Assembly (NCBI RefSeq): GCF_001610895.1
Contig: NZ_CP011273.1
Span: 992,001-1,056,000, forward strand
Direction of reading: 5' to 3'
From: Planctomyces sp. SH-PL62
Lineage (GTDB): Bacteria > Planctomycetota > Planctomycetia > Isosphaerales > Isosphaeraceae
Length of the DNA: 64,000 nucleotides
The notes beneath the pieces are model-generated. The model did no database searches. It was given only the letters and a program-made list of their open reading frames with translations, and had not been told where the DNA came from. Below are positions 25,085-33,457 of this stretch, piece by piece. Numbering within the stretch: the first letter of the stretch is position 1; every line of letters starts with the position of its first letter. A program made the translations under genes and the position numbers.

Positions 25085-25189
25085 CGCCGGCTCCTCCTTG
25101 AGCGTCCTCGATGCGCGTCGCCCTTTCCGGACGGGCCCGGCATCGTACTCGCACGCCCCCGCCCGGGGAAGGCCGATCGCCGGATCGGC

Positions 25190-26404
25190 TCACGACGCCC
25201 CCGCCGCCCGCATGCCGACGAGGTGGGAGGCCGGGGTCGCTCGCCAGACGGGCGCGACGGCCGCGCCGCGAAGGCCCCGGGCGACGGCCGGACGGAGGCC
25301 GCGGGCGGCGATCCGCCGGGGACTCGCCTGGGAGCCGGCGACGTACACGTCCCCGTTCGGCCCCGAGCCCGCGACGCCGACGGCCCCCGCCGCGCTCACG
25401 AGCCCTCCCGTCGTCGTCCGTCCGGTCAGGCTCGCCAGGGGGCGGGCGGTCGCCTTCACATGCTCGACGAGGCGTTCGGCCGACCAGTCGGGATGGAGGC
25501 CCGCGACGAGCGAGACGACGCCCGTGGCGAACGGGACGGCCATCGACGTGCCGGAGAGCGTCGCGTAGCGGGACCGCGATGCGAACGTGCTGTAGATCCC
25601 GACGCCGGGCGCGGCGACGTCGACCGTGGTCGCGCCGTAGTTCGCGAAATCGGCCAGGTTCCCGGAGGAATCGACGGCGGTCACGACCAGGATGTTGGGG
25701 AGATCGAAGGCGGCGGGATAGACCGGGCGGAGGTCGTCGTCCGACGCCTCGTTGCCGGCGGCGGTCACGACCACCACCCCCCTGGCGTCGGCGTAGGCGA
25801 CGGCGTCGTAAAGCGTCTGGCTGTAGGTGTCGGTGGCCCAGCTCGCGTTGACGACCTTCGCCCCATTGTCGACGGCGAAGATCAGGGCGGCCGCGGCGAC
25901 TTCCGGGGTCCCGCCCCCTCGGGAGTCCAGGACCTTCAAGACCATGATCCGGGCGTTCCGATCGACGCCGACGATCCCCCGGCCGTCGTTCGCGGCGGCC
26001 CCGAGCACCCCGGCGACGTGGGTGCCGTGGCCGTAATCGTCCTGGACGTCGCCGGAACCGGCCACGAAATTCCAACCGTGGACGGCGCGACCCCGGCGCG
26101 ACGCCGTGGGGTTGATCCAGAGCCTCCCCCTGAACTCGGGGTTGTTCAGGTCGATCCCCGAATCGAGCACCGCGACGATCGTCGAGGAGGAGCCGGCGGT
26201 CGTCCGCCACGCCTCGGGGGCGTCGACGTCGACGTCGGACCGGTTGTTCAGGCCCCATTGCAGGCCGAACTGGGGGTCGGTCGGGTAGCTCGGCTGGACC
26301 GTCGGGAGGCCGACCGCGCTGCTGAGGACCACGCGAGCGTCGAGCCGCTCGACGAGCGGCTGGGCCTTGCGCGAGACGCGCCGGGCGGCGGTGCGGCGAT
26401 GCAT
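25190..26404 (-). CDS. Subtilisin-like (S8) serine protease with LEPR-XLL-like leader
   Basis: A 404-residue protein from the ATG at 26404. The N-terminus RRTAARRVSRKAQPLVERLD followed by ARVVLS is a LEPR-XLL-type leader. The catalytic domain (~45-350) has IVAVLDSGIDLNN (Asp), DDYGHGTHVAGVLGA (His), VVVTAAGNEAS (oxyanion Asn) and TLSGTSMAVPFATGVVSLVA (Ser), so the enzyme should be active. The ~50 C-terminal residues are Ala/Arg-rich and not recognised. There is no obvious propeptide between leader and catalytic domain. It is expected to act outside the cytoplasm. Confidence 0.9.
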   Translation of the reverse strand: MHRRTAARRVSRKAQPLVERLDARVVLSSAVGLPTVQPSYPTDPQFGLQWGLNNRSDVDVDAPEAWRTTAGSSSTIVAVLDSGIDLNNPEFRGRLWINPTASRRGRAVHGWNFVAGSGDVQDDYGHGTHVAGVLGAAANDGRGIVGVDRNARIMVLKVLDSRGGGTPEVAAAALIFAVDNGAKVVNASWATDTYSQTLYDAVAYADARGVVVVTAAGNEASDDDLRPVYPAAFDLPNILVVTAVDSSGNLADFANYGATTVDVAAPGVGIYSTFASRSRYATLSGTSMAVPFATGVVSLVAGLHPDWSAERLVEHVKATARPLASLTGRTTTGGLVSAAGAVGVAGSGPNGDVYVAGSQASPRRIAARGLRPAVARGLRGAAVAPVWRATPASHLVGMRAAGAS

Positions 26405-26569
26405 GGTCGTGATGTCTCGTCTCGGGTGTCGTTTCCGGACTGGTCGCGCCGATTTTAGCGATCGCACGCGTTCTTCGCCAGGATTATGGCGTCGGCATGC
26501 CTGCGTGACGACCCTCGGCTCGCGGGTGGGAGTCGCGAGGCGTTGGAGCGTCGGCGATGTGGCGGGGGA

Positions 26570-27529
26570 TCACCGTCGGCGGGAGGATCGCGCGCCGACG
26601 CGTTCGGAGGCCCCGTTTGCAATGCGGGAGTCGTCGCGAGGAGAGCGACGGCGGGCCAGGGAGGAGGAGACGAGGTTCCAGGTCTCGCCGTCGCTGACCA
26701 GGGTGATCGTCCCCCACTGGTCGGTGCGGACGAGGGGGATCTGGGTCGCGCGGAGCAGTTCGAGGGTCTCGGAGTGGGGATGGCCGTAGCTGTTGATCTT
26801 GGCCACGCTGACGACGGCCATCTCGGGACGGACGAGGTCGAGCCACGAGGCGTCGGTGCCGTTGTGGCTGCCGTGATGGGCCAGCTTGAGGACCGAGCAA
26901 TCGCGGAGGAGTTCCGGGCAGTTGGCCGTCCACCACCGTCGCGAGGGGGGCTCGCTGTCGCCGGTCATGAGCATGGAGAAGCCGCCGTACTGGAGGCGGA
27001 TCCCGATCGAGTTGTCGTTCTCCTCCTTGGGGTCCTCCGGGGGCTGGGGGAGGATCGTGAGGCTGACCGAGCCCAGCTCGATGCGACGGGGCTTGGAGGT
27101 GGGGACGACGGCGGTGACGCCCTCGGATTTCACCGTCTGGAGGAGCTTGAGGTAGCTCTTGGAGGTGTGCGAGGAATTGGTGGCGACGAAGTACCTGGGG
27201 CGGAACTCGCGGACGACCGTCTCCATCCCGCCGTGGTGGTCCAGGTGGTGGTGGGTTACCACGACGATGTCGATCGCCTCGATCCCCTTGTCCCTGAGGA
27301 GCTGCGCCGCGCCGTCTCGGGTCGGGCCGGCGTCGATGAGCGCGGTCTTCCCCTCGGGCGAGCGGACCAGGATCGCGTCTCCCTGGCCGACGTCCAGGAC
27401 GTCGACGGCCAGGATCTGGGCGGACCGGGACCGGGAGGGCCATTGCGCGTAAGCTGGCGCGGCCAGGCCGACGATCGCGACCGTCAGCGTCAGGAGGGCC
27501 AGGAATCGGCGGCGAACGAGGAACTTCAC
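26570..27529 (-). CDS. ComEC/Rec2-like exported metallo-beta-lactamase-fold hydrolase
   Basis: A 319-residue protein from a GTG at 27529 with a signal peptide (FLALLTLTVAIVGLAAPAYA). The MBL fold begins with VDVLDVGQGDAILVRSPEGK, has the metal motif VVVTHHHLDHHGGM (HxHxDH), and continues with MLMTGDSEPP and LKLAHHGSHNGTD. This is the free-standing form of the hydrolase domain of ComEC, which degrades one DNA strand during uptake in competent bacteria. The GTG overlaps the frame-corrected stop of the DUF3006 gene as GTGA. DUF3006 and this enzyme are often neighbours. Confidence 0.88.
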   Translation of the reverse strand: MKFLVRRRFLALLTLTVAIVGLAAPAYAQWPSRSRSAQILAVDVLDVGQGDAILVRSPEGKTALIDAGPTRDGAAQLLRDKGIEAIDIVVVTHHHLDHHGGMETVVREFRPRYFVATNSSHTSKSYLKLLQTVKSEGVTAVVPTSKPRRIELGSVSLTILPQPPEDPKEENDNSIGIRLQYGGFSMLMTGDSEPPSRRWWTANCPELLRDCSVLKLAHHGSHNGTDASWLDLVRPEMAVVSVAKINSYGHPHSETLELLRATQIPLVRTDQWGTITLVSDGETWNLVSSSLARRRSPRDDSRIANGASERVGARSSRRR

Positions 27530-27770
27530 AGCGAGATGTCCCCTCCGGGGTCGGTCGCCTCGAGTTCCCCTGCACCTTCTTCGTCTCGGCGGCGAGCTTC
27601 CGGGTCGCCTCGTCGTCGCGCTCGAAGGTCACGGTCAGGACGTCGCCGGGGGCGACGCCTTCCGGGAGCCAGGCGCGGGGGGCGTCGCACGACGCGCCGT
27701 CCTCGGAGACGAGGACGGCGATCGACTTGTCGCGACCTTCAAAGCGATCGACCGAGAGCTGGACGGTCAC
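27526..27770 (-). pseudogene. DUF3006 gene, frameshifted in this sequence
   Basis: From a GTG at 27770 the frame reads LSVDRFEGRDKSIAVLV, WLPEGVAPGDVLTVTF and ATRKLAAETKKVQ, a typical DUF3006 small beta-barrel. Just after KKVQ the frame turns to Arg/Pro-rich sequence and runs on across the next gene. Adding one base to the C run at 27567-27570 restores GELEATDPGGDISL and a stop at 27526-27528 that overlaps the next GTG as GTGA. The restored protein would be 81 residues, a normal family size. So either the sequence lacks one base here or the gene is broken. Function of DUF3006 is not known. Confidence 0.7.
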
Positions 27771-27791
27771 GGCGGGGCCTCCGTCGGGGGA

Positions 27792-28598
27792 TCAGCGGAT
27801 GATGATCGGGCCTTCGGCGACCTGGGCGGGGAGGTCGGGACCCCTCCGGGCAGGGGCGGAGGCGGGGGCGGGCGCATCGTTCCGGAGCGGCCGGTCCGGC
27901 CGCCGGGCGGAATCCCCGGTGCGGCGCGAGGCCAGGACGATGCGGTTCCGCGGGGAGTCGGCGCCGGGGCGGACGCGGCCCTCGGGCTCCAGGGCGAATT
28001 CCCCCGAGCCGAGCGGGAAGGAGTCCACTTCGCGCCGGGCCATTCGGAAGGACCGGGTCGAGAAGAGGCCCGCCTTGCGGTCCCAAACTTCGACGAGGAA
28101 CCGGTCCCCCTTCCGCCACTCGATCTCGAACGGCCGGTTCGACCAGTGGGCCGACAGTTCGTCGCGGCCGACGACCGCGAGGTTCTCGCCGAACGTCCGG
28201 CTCTCCCAGACGACCGATTCGGCCCCGTCGACGTCGATCCGCCGGACCTGGGCCTGGATGTCGACCGTGCGGCCCGGGGTGAACGCCTTGGGGTCGAGCT
28301 GGACGGAGTCGATCCTCACCTGGTAGACGCCCGGCCGGCTCGACGACTCCGCGAACATGCCCTTGACGGTCTCCCCGGCCGCCCCGACCGGGTCCCTGAA
28401 CTCGGACGCCCGGCCGGGCTCGTCGGGCTGGCCCAGGAACATCGCGATGATGGGCTGGAGCTGGGGGTAGTCCTTGCAGAGCCAGCCGCCGATGCCGGCG
28501 CTCCCCCCGGTGGCGGCCATCACGACGAAATACAGAATCCGGCGGAGCAGCGCCGACCGCTCGGCCGGCGACCGCCGCCTCTTCCTTGATTTGCTCAC
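27792..28598 (-). CDS. Membrane-anchored protein of unknown function
   Basis: About 268 residues from a GTG at 28598 (VSKSRKRRRSPAERSALLRR), which has GGAG 9 bases upstream; an ATG at 28682 is also in frame. One membrane helix (~22-42, LYFVVMAATGGSAGIGGWL) follows the basic N-terminus, so the rest probably faces the periplasm. Residues ~80-200 form a beta-rich domain (GVYQVRIDSVQLDPKAFTPG, TVDIQAQVRRIDVDG, FLVEVWDRKAGLF) that looks like a C2/Ig-type sandwich. A Pro/Ala-rich tail ends GPIIIR. It lies 21 bases upstream of the DUF3006 gene. I do not recognise the family. Confidence 0.65.
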   Translation of the reverse strand: MSKSRKRRRSPAERSALLRRILYFVVMAATGGSAGIGGWLCKDYPQLQPIIAMFLGQPDEPGRASEFRDPVGAAGETVKGMFAESSSRPGVYQVRIDSVQLDPKAFTPGRTVDIQAQVRRIDVDGAESVVWESRTFGENLAVVGRDELSAHWSNRPFEIEWRKGDRFLVEVWDRKAGLFSTRSFRMARREVDSFPLGSGEFALEPEGRVRPGADSPRNRIVLASRRTGDSARRPDRPLRNDAPAPASAPARRGPDLPAQVAEGPIIIR

Positions 28599-28961
28599 GA
28601 GCGTGGAGCTCCCGTCCCTGGCTGCTGGATCACGCCGCGCATCCCGTCGCGGCGGAGCGGCCGTCCCTGGTAAATTCGACAAAACGCCGCCGGGTCGGGC
28701 CGAAATGACAATCCGACCGGGCGAGTCGATGCGGAGTCGTGGGCGAACGCCGCTCTTTTAGCAGGCCCCGTCGGGGGGTCAAGGCGAGTTGGCCGCCGCT
28801 CCAGCGGGTCGCGGACCCCTTGTGGCCGCTGCAATCGGACTCATCGGCGGGCCGGAGAGAAAACTTGAGGAATTCCCAAGGAGCTTGGAACGGCTCGTGC
28901 TCTTTATGTCGATTCGCAACGCCGGCCTGCGTCGGCGGGCGATCCACCCCGAGGCGTCCCC
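28599..28961. other. Divergent intergenic region
   Basis: About 360 bases between the divergent membrane-protein gene and the alpha/beta hydrolase gene. It should contain promoters in both directions. I see no gene, RNA or clear repeat; the AT-richest part is near 28855-28915. Confidence 0.45.
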
Positions 28962-29948
28962 ATGAGCTGGTCTCACCGCCCTCCCGTCGTGGCCCTGTCG
29001 GCCCTGACCCTACTCGTCGCGCCGCTGGCCCTCGACGGCTTCGAGCGGCTGCGCGACCGGATGGCCGCACTCTCGTCGATCTCGCATCGGCCCGATCGGG
29101 CGGGGCTGCGGTACGGCCCGTTCGAGCGGAACGTGCTGGACCTCTGGCTCCCAACCGGCCCGCTCGTGGGACCTCCCCGCCCGGCCCCGGTCGTGATCTT
29201 CTTCCACGGCGGCGGATTCCTGGGGGGCGACAAGTCGAGCGTGCCGGCGTGGCTGATCCGGCGCTGCCGGGAGCGTGGGATCGCAGTGGCCTCGGCCAAC
29301 TACCGGTTCTCGCGCCAGGCCCCGTACCCCGCGCCGATGCGCGACGGCGGCCGCGCCGTCCAGTACCTGCGTGAGCATGCGGTCGAGCTGGGGATCGACG
29401 GCGACCGCATCGCCGGCTCGGGGAACTCGGCGGGGGCGGGGATCGTCCTCTGGCTGGCCTTCCATCCCGACCTGGCGGACCCCTCGGACCCGGATCCGGT
29501 CGCTCGGCGGTCGTCCCGCCTCGCCTGCACGGCCGTCATCGGCGCGCAGACCTCGTACGACCCCCGGTTCATCAAGCAGCGGATCGGCGGGAGGGCCGCC
29601 GATCACGTCGCGATCCGGCCGTTCTTCGGGCTCGCGCCGGGGGCGGATCTGAACGACCCGGCCCTCGATGCGCTCTATCGAGACGCCTCGCCTTTGACCC
29701 ACGTCGGGCCGGGGGCGCCGCCGGCGTTCCTGGCCTACTCCGAGCCCAGGGCGCCGCTCTCCGAGGACGACCCGCCGGGCCGTGGGATCCACCATCCCGA
29801 ATTCGGCGTCGCGCTCAAGGAGCGGCTCGACCCGATGGGGATCGAGTGCGTTCTGGTCCACGACGACGACTACCGCGATCGTCCCGACCCCGAGGACGGC
29901 GTGCCGCGCGACTTCGTCGCGTTCCTCGCCCGCCGCCTGGGGCTTTGA
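28962..29948 (+). CDS. Alpha/beta hydrolase (HSL/BD-FAE-like esterase)
   Basis: A 328-residue protein with an N-terminal hydrophobic segment (VVALSALTLLVAPLALDGF) that may be a signal or anchor. The fold is shown by VVIFFHGGGFLGGDKSSV (oxyanion HGGG), IAVASANYRFS and GDRIAGSGNSAGAGIVLWLA (nucleophile Ser in GNSAG). Asp and His of the triad are probably in the C-terminal part near LSEDDPPGRGIHHPEF. Similar proteins in planctomycetes sit with sulfatases or polysaccharide genes; here it is alone. The substrate is likely an ester, perhaps of a carbohydrate. Confidence 0.85.
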   Translation: MSWSHRPPVVALSALTLLVAPLALDGFERLRDRMAALSSISHRPDRAGLRYGPFERNVLDLWLPTGPLVGPPRPAPVVIFFHGGGFLGGDKSSVPAWLIRRCRERGIAVASANYRFSRQAPYPAPMRDGGRAVQYLREHAVELGIDGDRIAGSGNSAGAGIVLWLAFHPDLADPSDPDPVARRSSRLACTAVIGAQTSYDPRFIKQRIGGRAADHVAIRPFFGLAPGADLNDPALDALYRDASPLTHVGPGAPPAFLAYSEPRAPLSEDDPPGRGIHHPEFGVALKERLDPMGIECVLVHDDDYRDRPDPEDGVPRDFVAFLARRLGL

Positions 29949-30019
29949 ACGCCCCCCCGCGTGAGTTAGGCTGACGAGGCGTCGCATCCCTCGCCAGTAT
30001 CCCCCGCGAGCCCCGCCGC

Positions 30020-31150
30020 ATGGAGTCTCTCGTCGCCAGGAACGTGATCGTCGGCGCGGGGGCGGTCGGATCGGCCGCCGCCTACCACCTGTCGCGTCGG
30101 GGGGAGCCGGTCGTCCTGGTGGAGCAGTTCGGCCTCGGGCACGCACGCGGCAGCTCCCACGGCGCGGCCCGGATCACCCGCCACTCCTACGCCGATCCCG
30201 ATTCCGCCCGGCTCATGCCCGCCGCCTTCCGCGCCTGGCGCGAACTGGAAGCGGACGCCGCCCGCGCGTTCTACGTCAGCACCGGGGGCGCCTCGTTCGG
30301 CCCGCCGGGGGTCGGCTACGTCGACCGGGTCGCCGCCAATCTCGCCGAACTCGACGTCCCGCATCGCACGATGACCGGCGACGCCTGGAACGCCGCCCAG
30401 CCTACCTTTACGCTCCCGGCGGATTATGAGGTCGTCTTCGAGCCCGACGCCGGCGTCCTCGCCGCCGCCAGGGCCCAGGAGGCGATGATCGAGCTGGCCC
30501 GACGCAGCCCGTCCACGCGGATCCTGGCCGAGACGCCGATCCGCCGGATCGACCTGGAAGGCGAACGGCCGGTGGTCGTCGCCGACGGGCTGACGATCGA
30601 GGCGGAGCGGCTGATCCTGGCGGCCGGCTCGTGGATCGGCCGGCTCGTCCCGGAACTCGCCCCGACGCTCCGCCCCACCCGCCAGCAGGTCCTCTACTTC
30701 CGCCCCCGGGACCCATCCCCATTCCAGGTCGGTCGGTTCCCGACCTTCATCCACATGGGGAGGACGTCGGACGAGGCGTTCTACGGCATGCCCGAGTTCC
30801 TGGGGACGGGCGTCAAGGTGGCGCGGCACGACGGCCCCGACGCCGATCCGGACGCGCCGGACTCGACGATCACCGACCCTTACATCGCCCTGATCCGAGG
30901 CTTCCTGGCGGAGCACCTCCCCTCGCTGGCCGGGGCCGAGATCGTCGCCACCGAAACGTGCCTCTACACCGTGGCGCCCGACGAGCGATTCCTCGTCGAC
31001 TTCCACCCGGCCCGCCGCGACGTGATCGTCGCCAGCCCTTGCAGCGGGCACGGCTTCAAGTTCTCGATCCTCGTCGGCCGCGCGATCGCCGACCTGGCGG
31101 TCGCCGGCGAGTCCGACGCCGCCTTCGACGTCTGGAAGCGTAGACCCTGA
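30020..31150 (+). CDS. FAD-dependent amine oxidase of the sarcosine oxidase/N-methyltryptophan oxidase family
   Basis: A 376-residue protein, the size of monomeric sarcosine oxidase. VIVGAGAVGSAAAYHLSRRG is the FAD dinucleotide loop, and VVLVEQFGLGHARGSSHGAA follows the family pattern ending in the RxxxH region (ITRHSYADP). ATETCLYTVAPDERFLVDFH holds the Cys that binds FAD covalently in MSOX, and PCSGHGFKFSILVGRAIADL is the C-terminal flavin-contact helix. It oxidises an N-methyl amino acid and releases formaldehyde and H2O2; which one is not shown by the sequence. The next gene starts 20 bases later. Confidence 0.9.
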   Translation: MESLVARNVIVGAGAVGSAAAYHLSRRGEPVVLVEQFGLGHARGSSHGAARITRHSYADPDSARLMPAAFRAWRELEADAARAFYVSTGGASFGPPGVGYVDRVAANLAELDVPHRTMTGDAWNAAQPTFTLPADYEVVFEPDAGVLAAARAQEAMIELARRSPSTRILAETPIRRIDLEGERPVVVADGLTIEAERLILAAGSWIGRLVPELAPTLRPTRQQVLYFRPRDPSPFQVGRFPTFIHMGRTSDEAFYGMPEFLGTGVKVARHDGPDADPDAPDSTITDPYIALIRGFLAEHLPSLAGAEIVATETCLYTVAPDERFLVDFHPARRDVIVASPCSGHGFKFSILVGRAIADLAVAGESDAAFDVWKRRP

Positions 31151-31170
31151 CCCCCCCGGAGCCCGCCGCC

Positions 31171-33297
31171 ATGACGACCCGCCTCCGAACGACGACGCTC
31201 CTCGCCGCGATCCTGGCGACGTGGGCGACTTCCGCCCTGGCCGACGATCCGATCCCGCCGCCGCTGAAGGCCTACCTCGACGCCGAGGCGGGCCGCCTCG
31301 CCGCGCGGCCGCTGCTCGGCGTCCAGACGGCCGACGAGTGGAAGGCGCGACGCCCCGAGTTCCAGCGCCGGCTCCGCGACATGCTGGGCCTCGACCCGCT
31401 CCCCCCGCGCACCGACGTCAAGCCCGAGGTCCGGGGCGTCGTCGAGCGTCCGGACTTCGTCGTCGAGCGGCTCGTCTTCCAGTCGTCGCCCGGCCTGTAC
31501 GTCACGGGGAACCTGTACCGGCCCAAGGTCGTCGAGAAGCCGCTGCCGGCGGTGCTCTACGTCTGCGGCCACGCCAACGTCGAGAAAGACGGCGTGATCT
31601 ACGGCAACAAGGCCCATTACCAGCACCACGCCGCCTGGTTCGCCGCCAACGGCTACGTCTGCCTGGTGCTGGACACCCTCCAGCTCGGCGAGGTCCCCGG
31701 CCTCCACCACGGCACGTATCGCGAGGGGATGTGGTGGTGGCAGTCGCGCGGCTACACCCCGGCAGGCGTCGAGGTCTGGAACGGCATCCGGGCGCTCGAC
31801 TACCTGACCTCCCGCCCCGAGGTCGATCCCGAACGCCTGGGCGTCACCGGCCGGTCCGGGGGCGGGGCGATCTCGTGGTACCTGGGCGCGGTGGACGACC
31901 GCCTCAAGGTCGTCGTCCCCGTCGCCGGGATCACCGACCTGCACGACCACCTGATCGCCGGCAATCCCAAGGTCGCCCACCCGGCGGGGGTCGTCGACGG
32001 CCATTGCGACTGCATGTACTTCGTGAACACCGACCAGTGGGACCACACGATGCTCGCGGCGCTCGTCGCCCCCAGGGCGCTTCTGGTCGCGAACACCGAC
32101 GTCGATCCGATCTTCCCCGAGGCCGGCGTGCGGCGGATCTTCCAGCAGTTGGAGACCGTCTACGGCTGGTACGGCGCCCGCGAGAAGCTCGACCTCGTCG
32201 TCGGCAAGGGGGGCCACGTCGACACTCCCGAGATCCGACACCCCGCCTTCGCCTGGTTCGAACGCTGGTTCAAGGGCGATTCGGCGCAGTCCCTCGCCGC
32301 GATCCAGGAACCCGACCGCGCCGTGCCGATCGAGCTTCTCAAGGTCCTGGAGCCCAGGAAGCCCCTCCCGGCCAACGTCAACGACACGGTGCACGAGTCG
32401 TTCATCCCCCTCGCCGCCGCGCCCCCGGTCCCGAAGGACCAGGCCGAGTGGGAGGCCCTCAAGGCGACCTGGCGGCAGGCCCTGGAGGCACGATGCTTCG
32501 CCGGCGACGCGCCGAACGCAGACGCGCCCGTCGTCGTCGATCGTCCCTATCAATCGCGCTCCGGGGGCGAAACGACCGAGATCGCGAAGCACGGATTGGC
32601 GGTCACGGCGTACGACTACTGGATCGAGGCGCAGCCGGAACGGAAGCTGCGCATCTGGATGTTCCACGAGCCTGGCCGCGCCACGCCCACGGGCGGGGTC
32701 GAGCTGGTCGTGCTGACGCCCGAGGATTGGGAGAACTACGGACCGCTCATCGACGCCTTCGAGGACAAGGACGGCGACCCCTCCACACTTCCCGGGTTCG
32801 CGGCGACCGAGTTCGCGGCGCTCAAGGCGCGGCCCGAGGGTAGCCCTCGTCTCGCCCTCGTCGCGCCGACGGGCGTCGGCCGGACCGCCTGGCCGAAGTC
32901 GAAGGACGTGTCGGTCCGCCGCCGCTTCGGACTGCTCGGCCAGACCGTGGACGGCGTCCGCGTGCTCGACGTCCGCCGGGCCGTCCGCTGCATGACCCCA
33001 TCGGACGGCAAGCCCCTGACCCTCGTCGGGCGGGGCGAGGCCGCGGCCCTCGCCCTCTGGGCGGCGGCGTTCCGGGACGACGTCTCGAAGCTCGTCCTGA
33101 TCGACCCGCCGGCGACCGTCCGCGACGGCCCGGCCTTCCTCAACCTGGGCCGCATCCTCGACATGCCCCAGGCCGTCGCCTTGCTCTTCCCGAAAGACGT
33201 GCGGATCGTCGGCTCCCCCGCCGCCTACTGGGAGTGGCCCCGCACGCTGGCCGAACGACTTGGCGCGGCGAAGCCCTGGCCGGAGATCGCGCCCTGA
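31171..33297 (+). CDS. Exported acetyl-xylan-esterase/prolyl-oligopeptidase-type hydrolase
   Basis: A 708-residue protein with a signal peptide (TTLLAAILATWATSALA). The first half is an alpha/beta hydrolase: LYVTGNLYRPKV, AVLYVCGHANVEKDG, then LGVTGRSGGGAISWYLGAVD with Ser in GRSGGG and GGHVDTPEIRHPAFAWF with a candidate His. The second half (~410-700) looks like another hydrolase-type fold (WMFHEPGR, LVGRGEAAALALWAAAF) without a clear nucleophile motif. Long 'acetylxylan esterase' proteins of this shape are frequent in planctomycetes and probably deacetylate polysaccharides outside the cytoplasm. It starts 20 bases after the oxidase gene. Confidence 0.82.
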   Translation: MTTRLRTTTLLAAILATWATSALADDPIPPPLKAYLDAEAGRLAARPLLGVQTADEWKARRPEFQRRLRDMLGLDPLPPRTDVKPEVRGVVERPDFVVERLVFQSSPGLYVTGNLYRPKVVEKPLPAVLYVCGHANVEKDGVIYGNKAHYQHHAAWFAANGYVCLVLDTLQLGEVPGLHHGTYREGMWWWQSRGYTPAGVEVWNGIRALDYLTSRPEVDPERLGVTGRSGGGAISWYLGAVDDRLKVVVPVAGITDLHDHLIAGNPKVAHPAGVVDGHCDCMYFVNTDQWDHTMLAALVAPRALLVANTDVDPIFPEAGVRRIFQQLETVYGWYGAREKLDLVVGKGGHVDTPEIRHPAFAWFERWFKGDSAQSLAAIQEPDRAVPIELLKVLEPRKPLPANVNDTVHESFIPLAAAPPVPKDQAEWEALKATWRQALEARCFAGDAPNADAPVVVDRPYQSRSGGETTEIAKHGLAVTAYDYWIEAQPERKLRIWMFHEPGRATPTGGVELVVLTPEDWENYGPLIDAFEDKDGDPSTLPGFAATEFAALKARPEGSPRLALVAPTGVGRTAWPKSKDVSVRRRFGLLGQTVDGVRVLDVRRAVRCMTPSDGKPLTLVGRGEAAALALWAAAFRDDVSKLVLIDPPATVRDGPAFLNLGRILDMPQAVALLFPKDVRIVGSPAAYWEWPRTLAERLGAAKPWPEIAP

Positions 33298-33457
33298 CGC
33301 GGGCTTCGGGTCGCGGCGGCCCGTCGCGATTGCCGGGATGGGCGTCGTTCTGCTAGTCTGGTTCCGCGCGAACGCGCGGAATCTTCGTCGCAACTTGTTG
33401 AGGGCGGTCCGCCTCCGGTCGGTGAACCGGGGCGGGGCCGCGATAGGGCAGAAGCCG

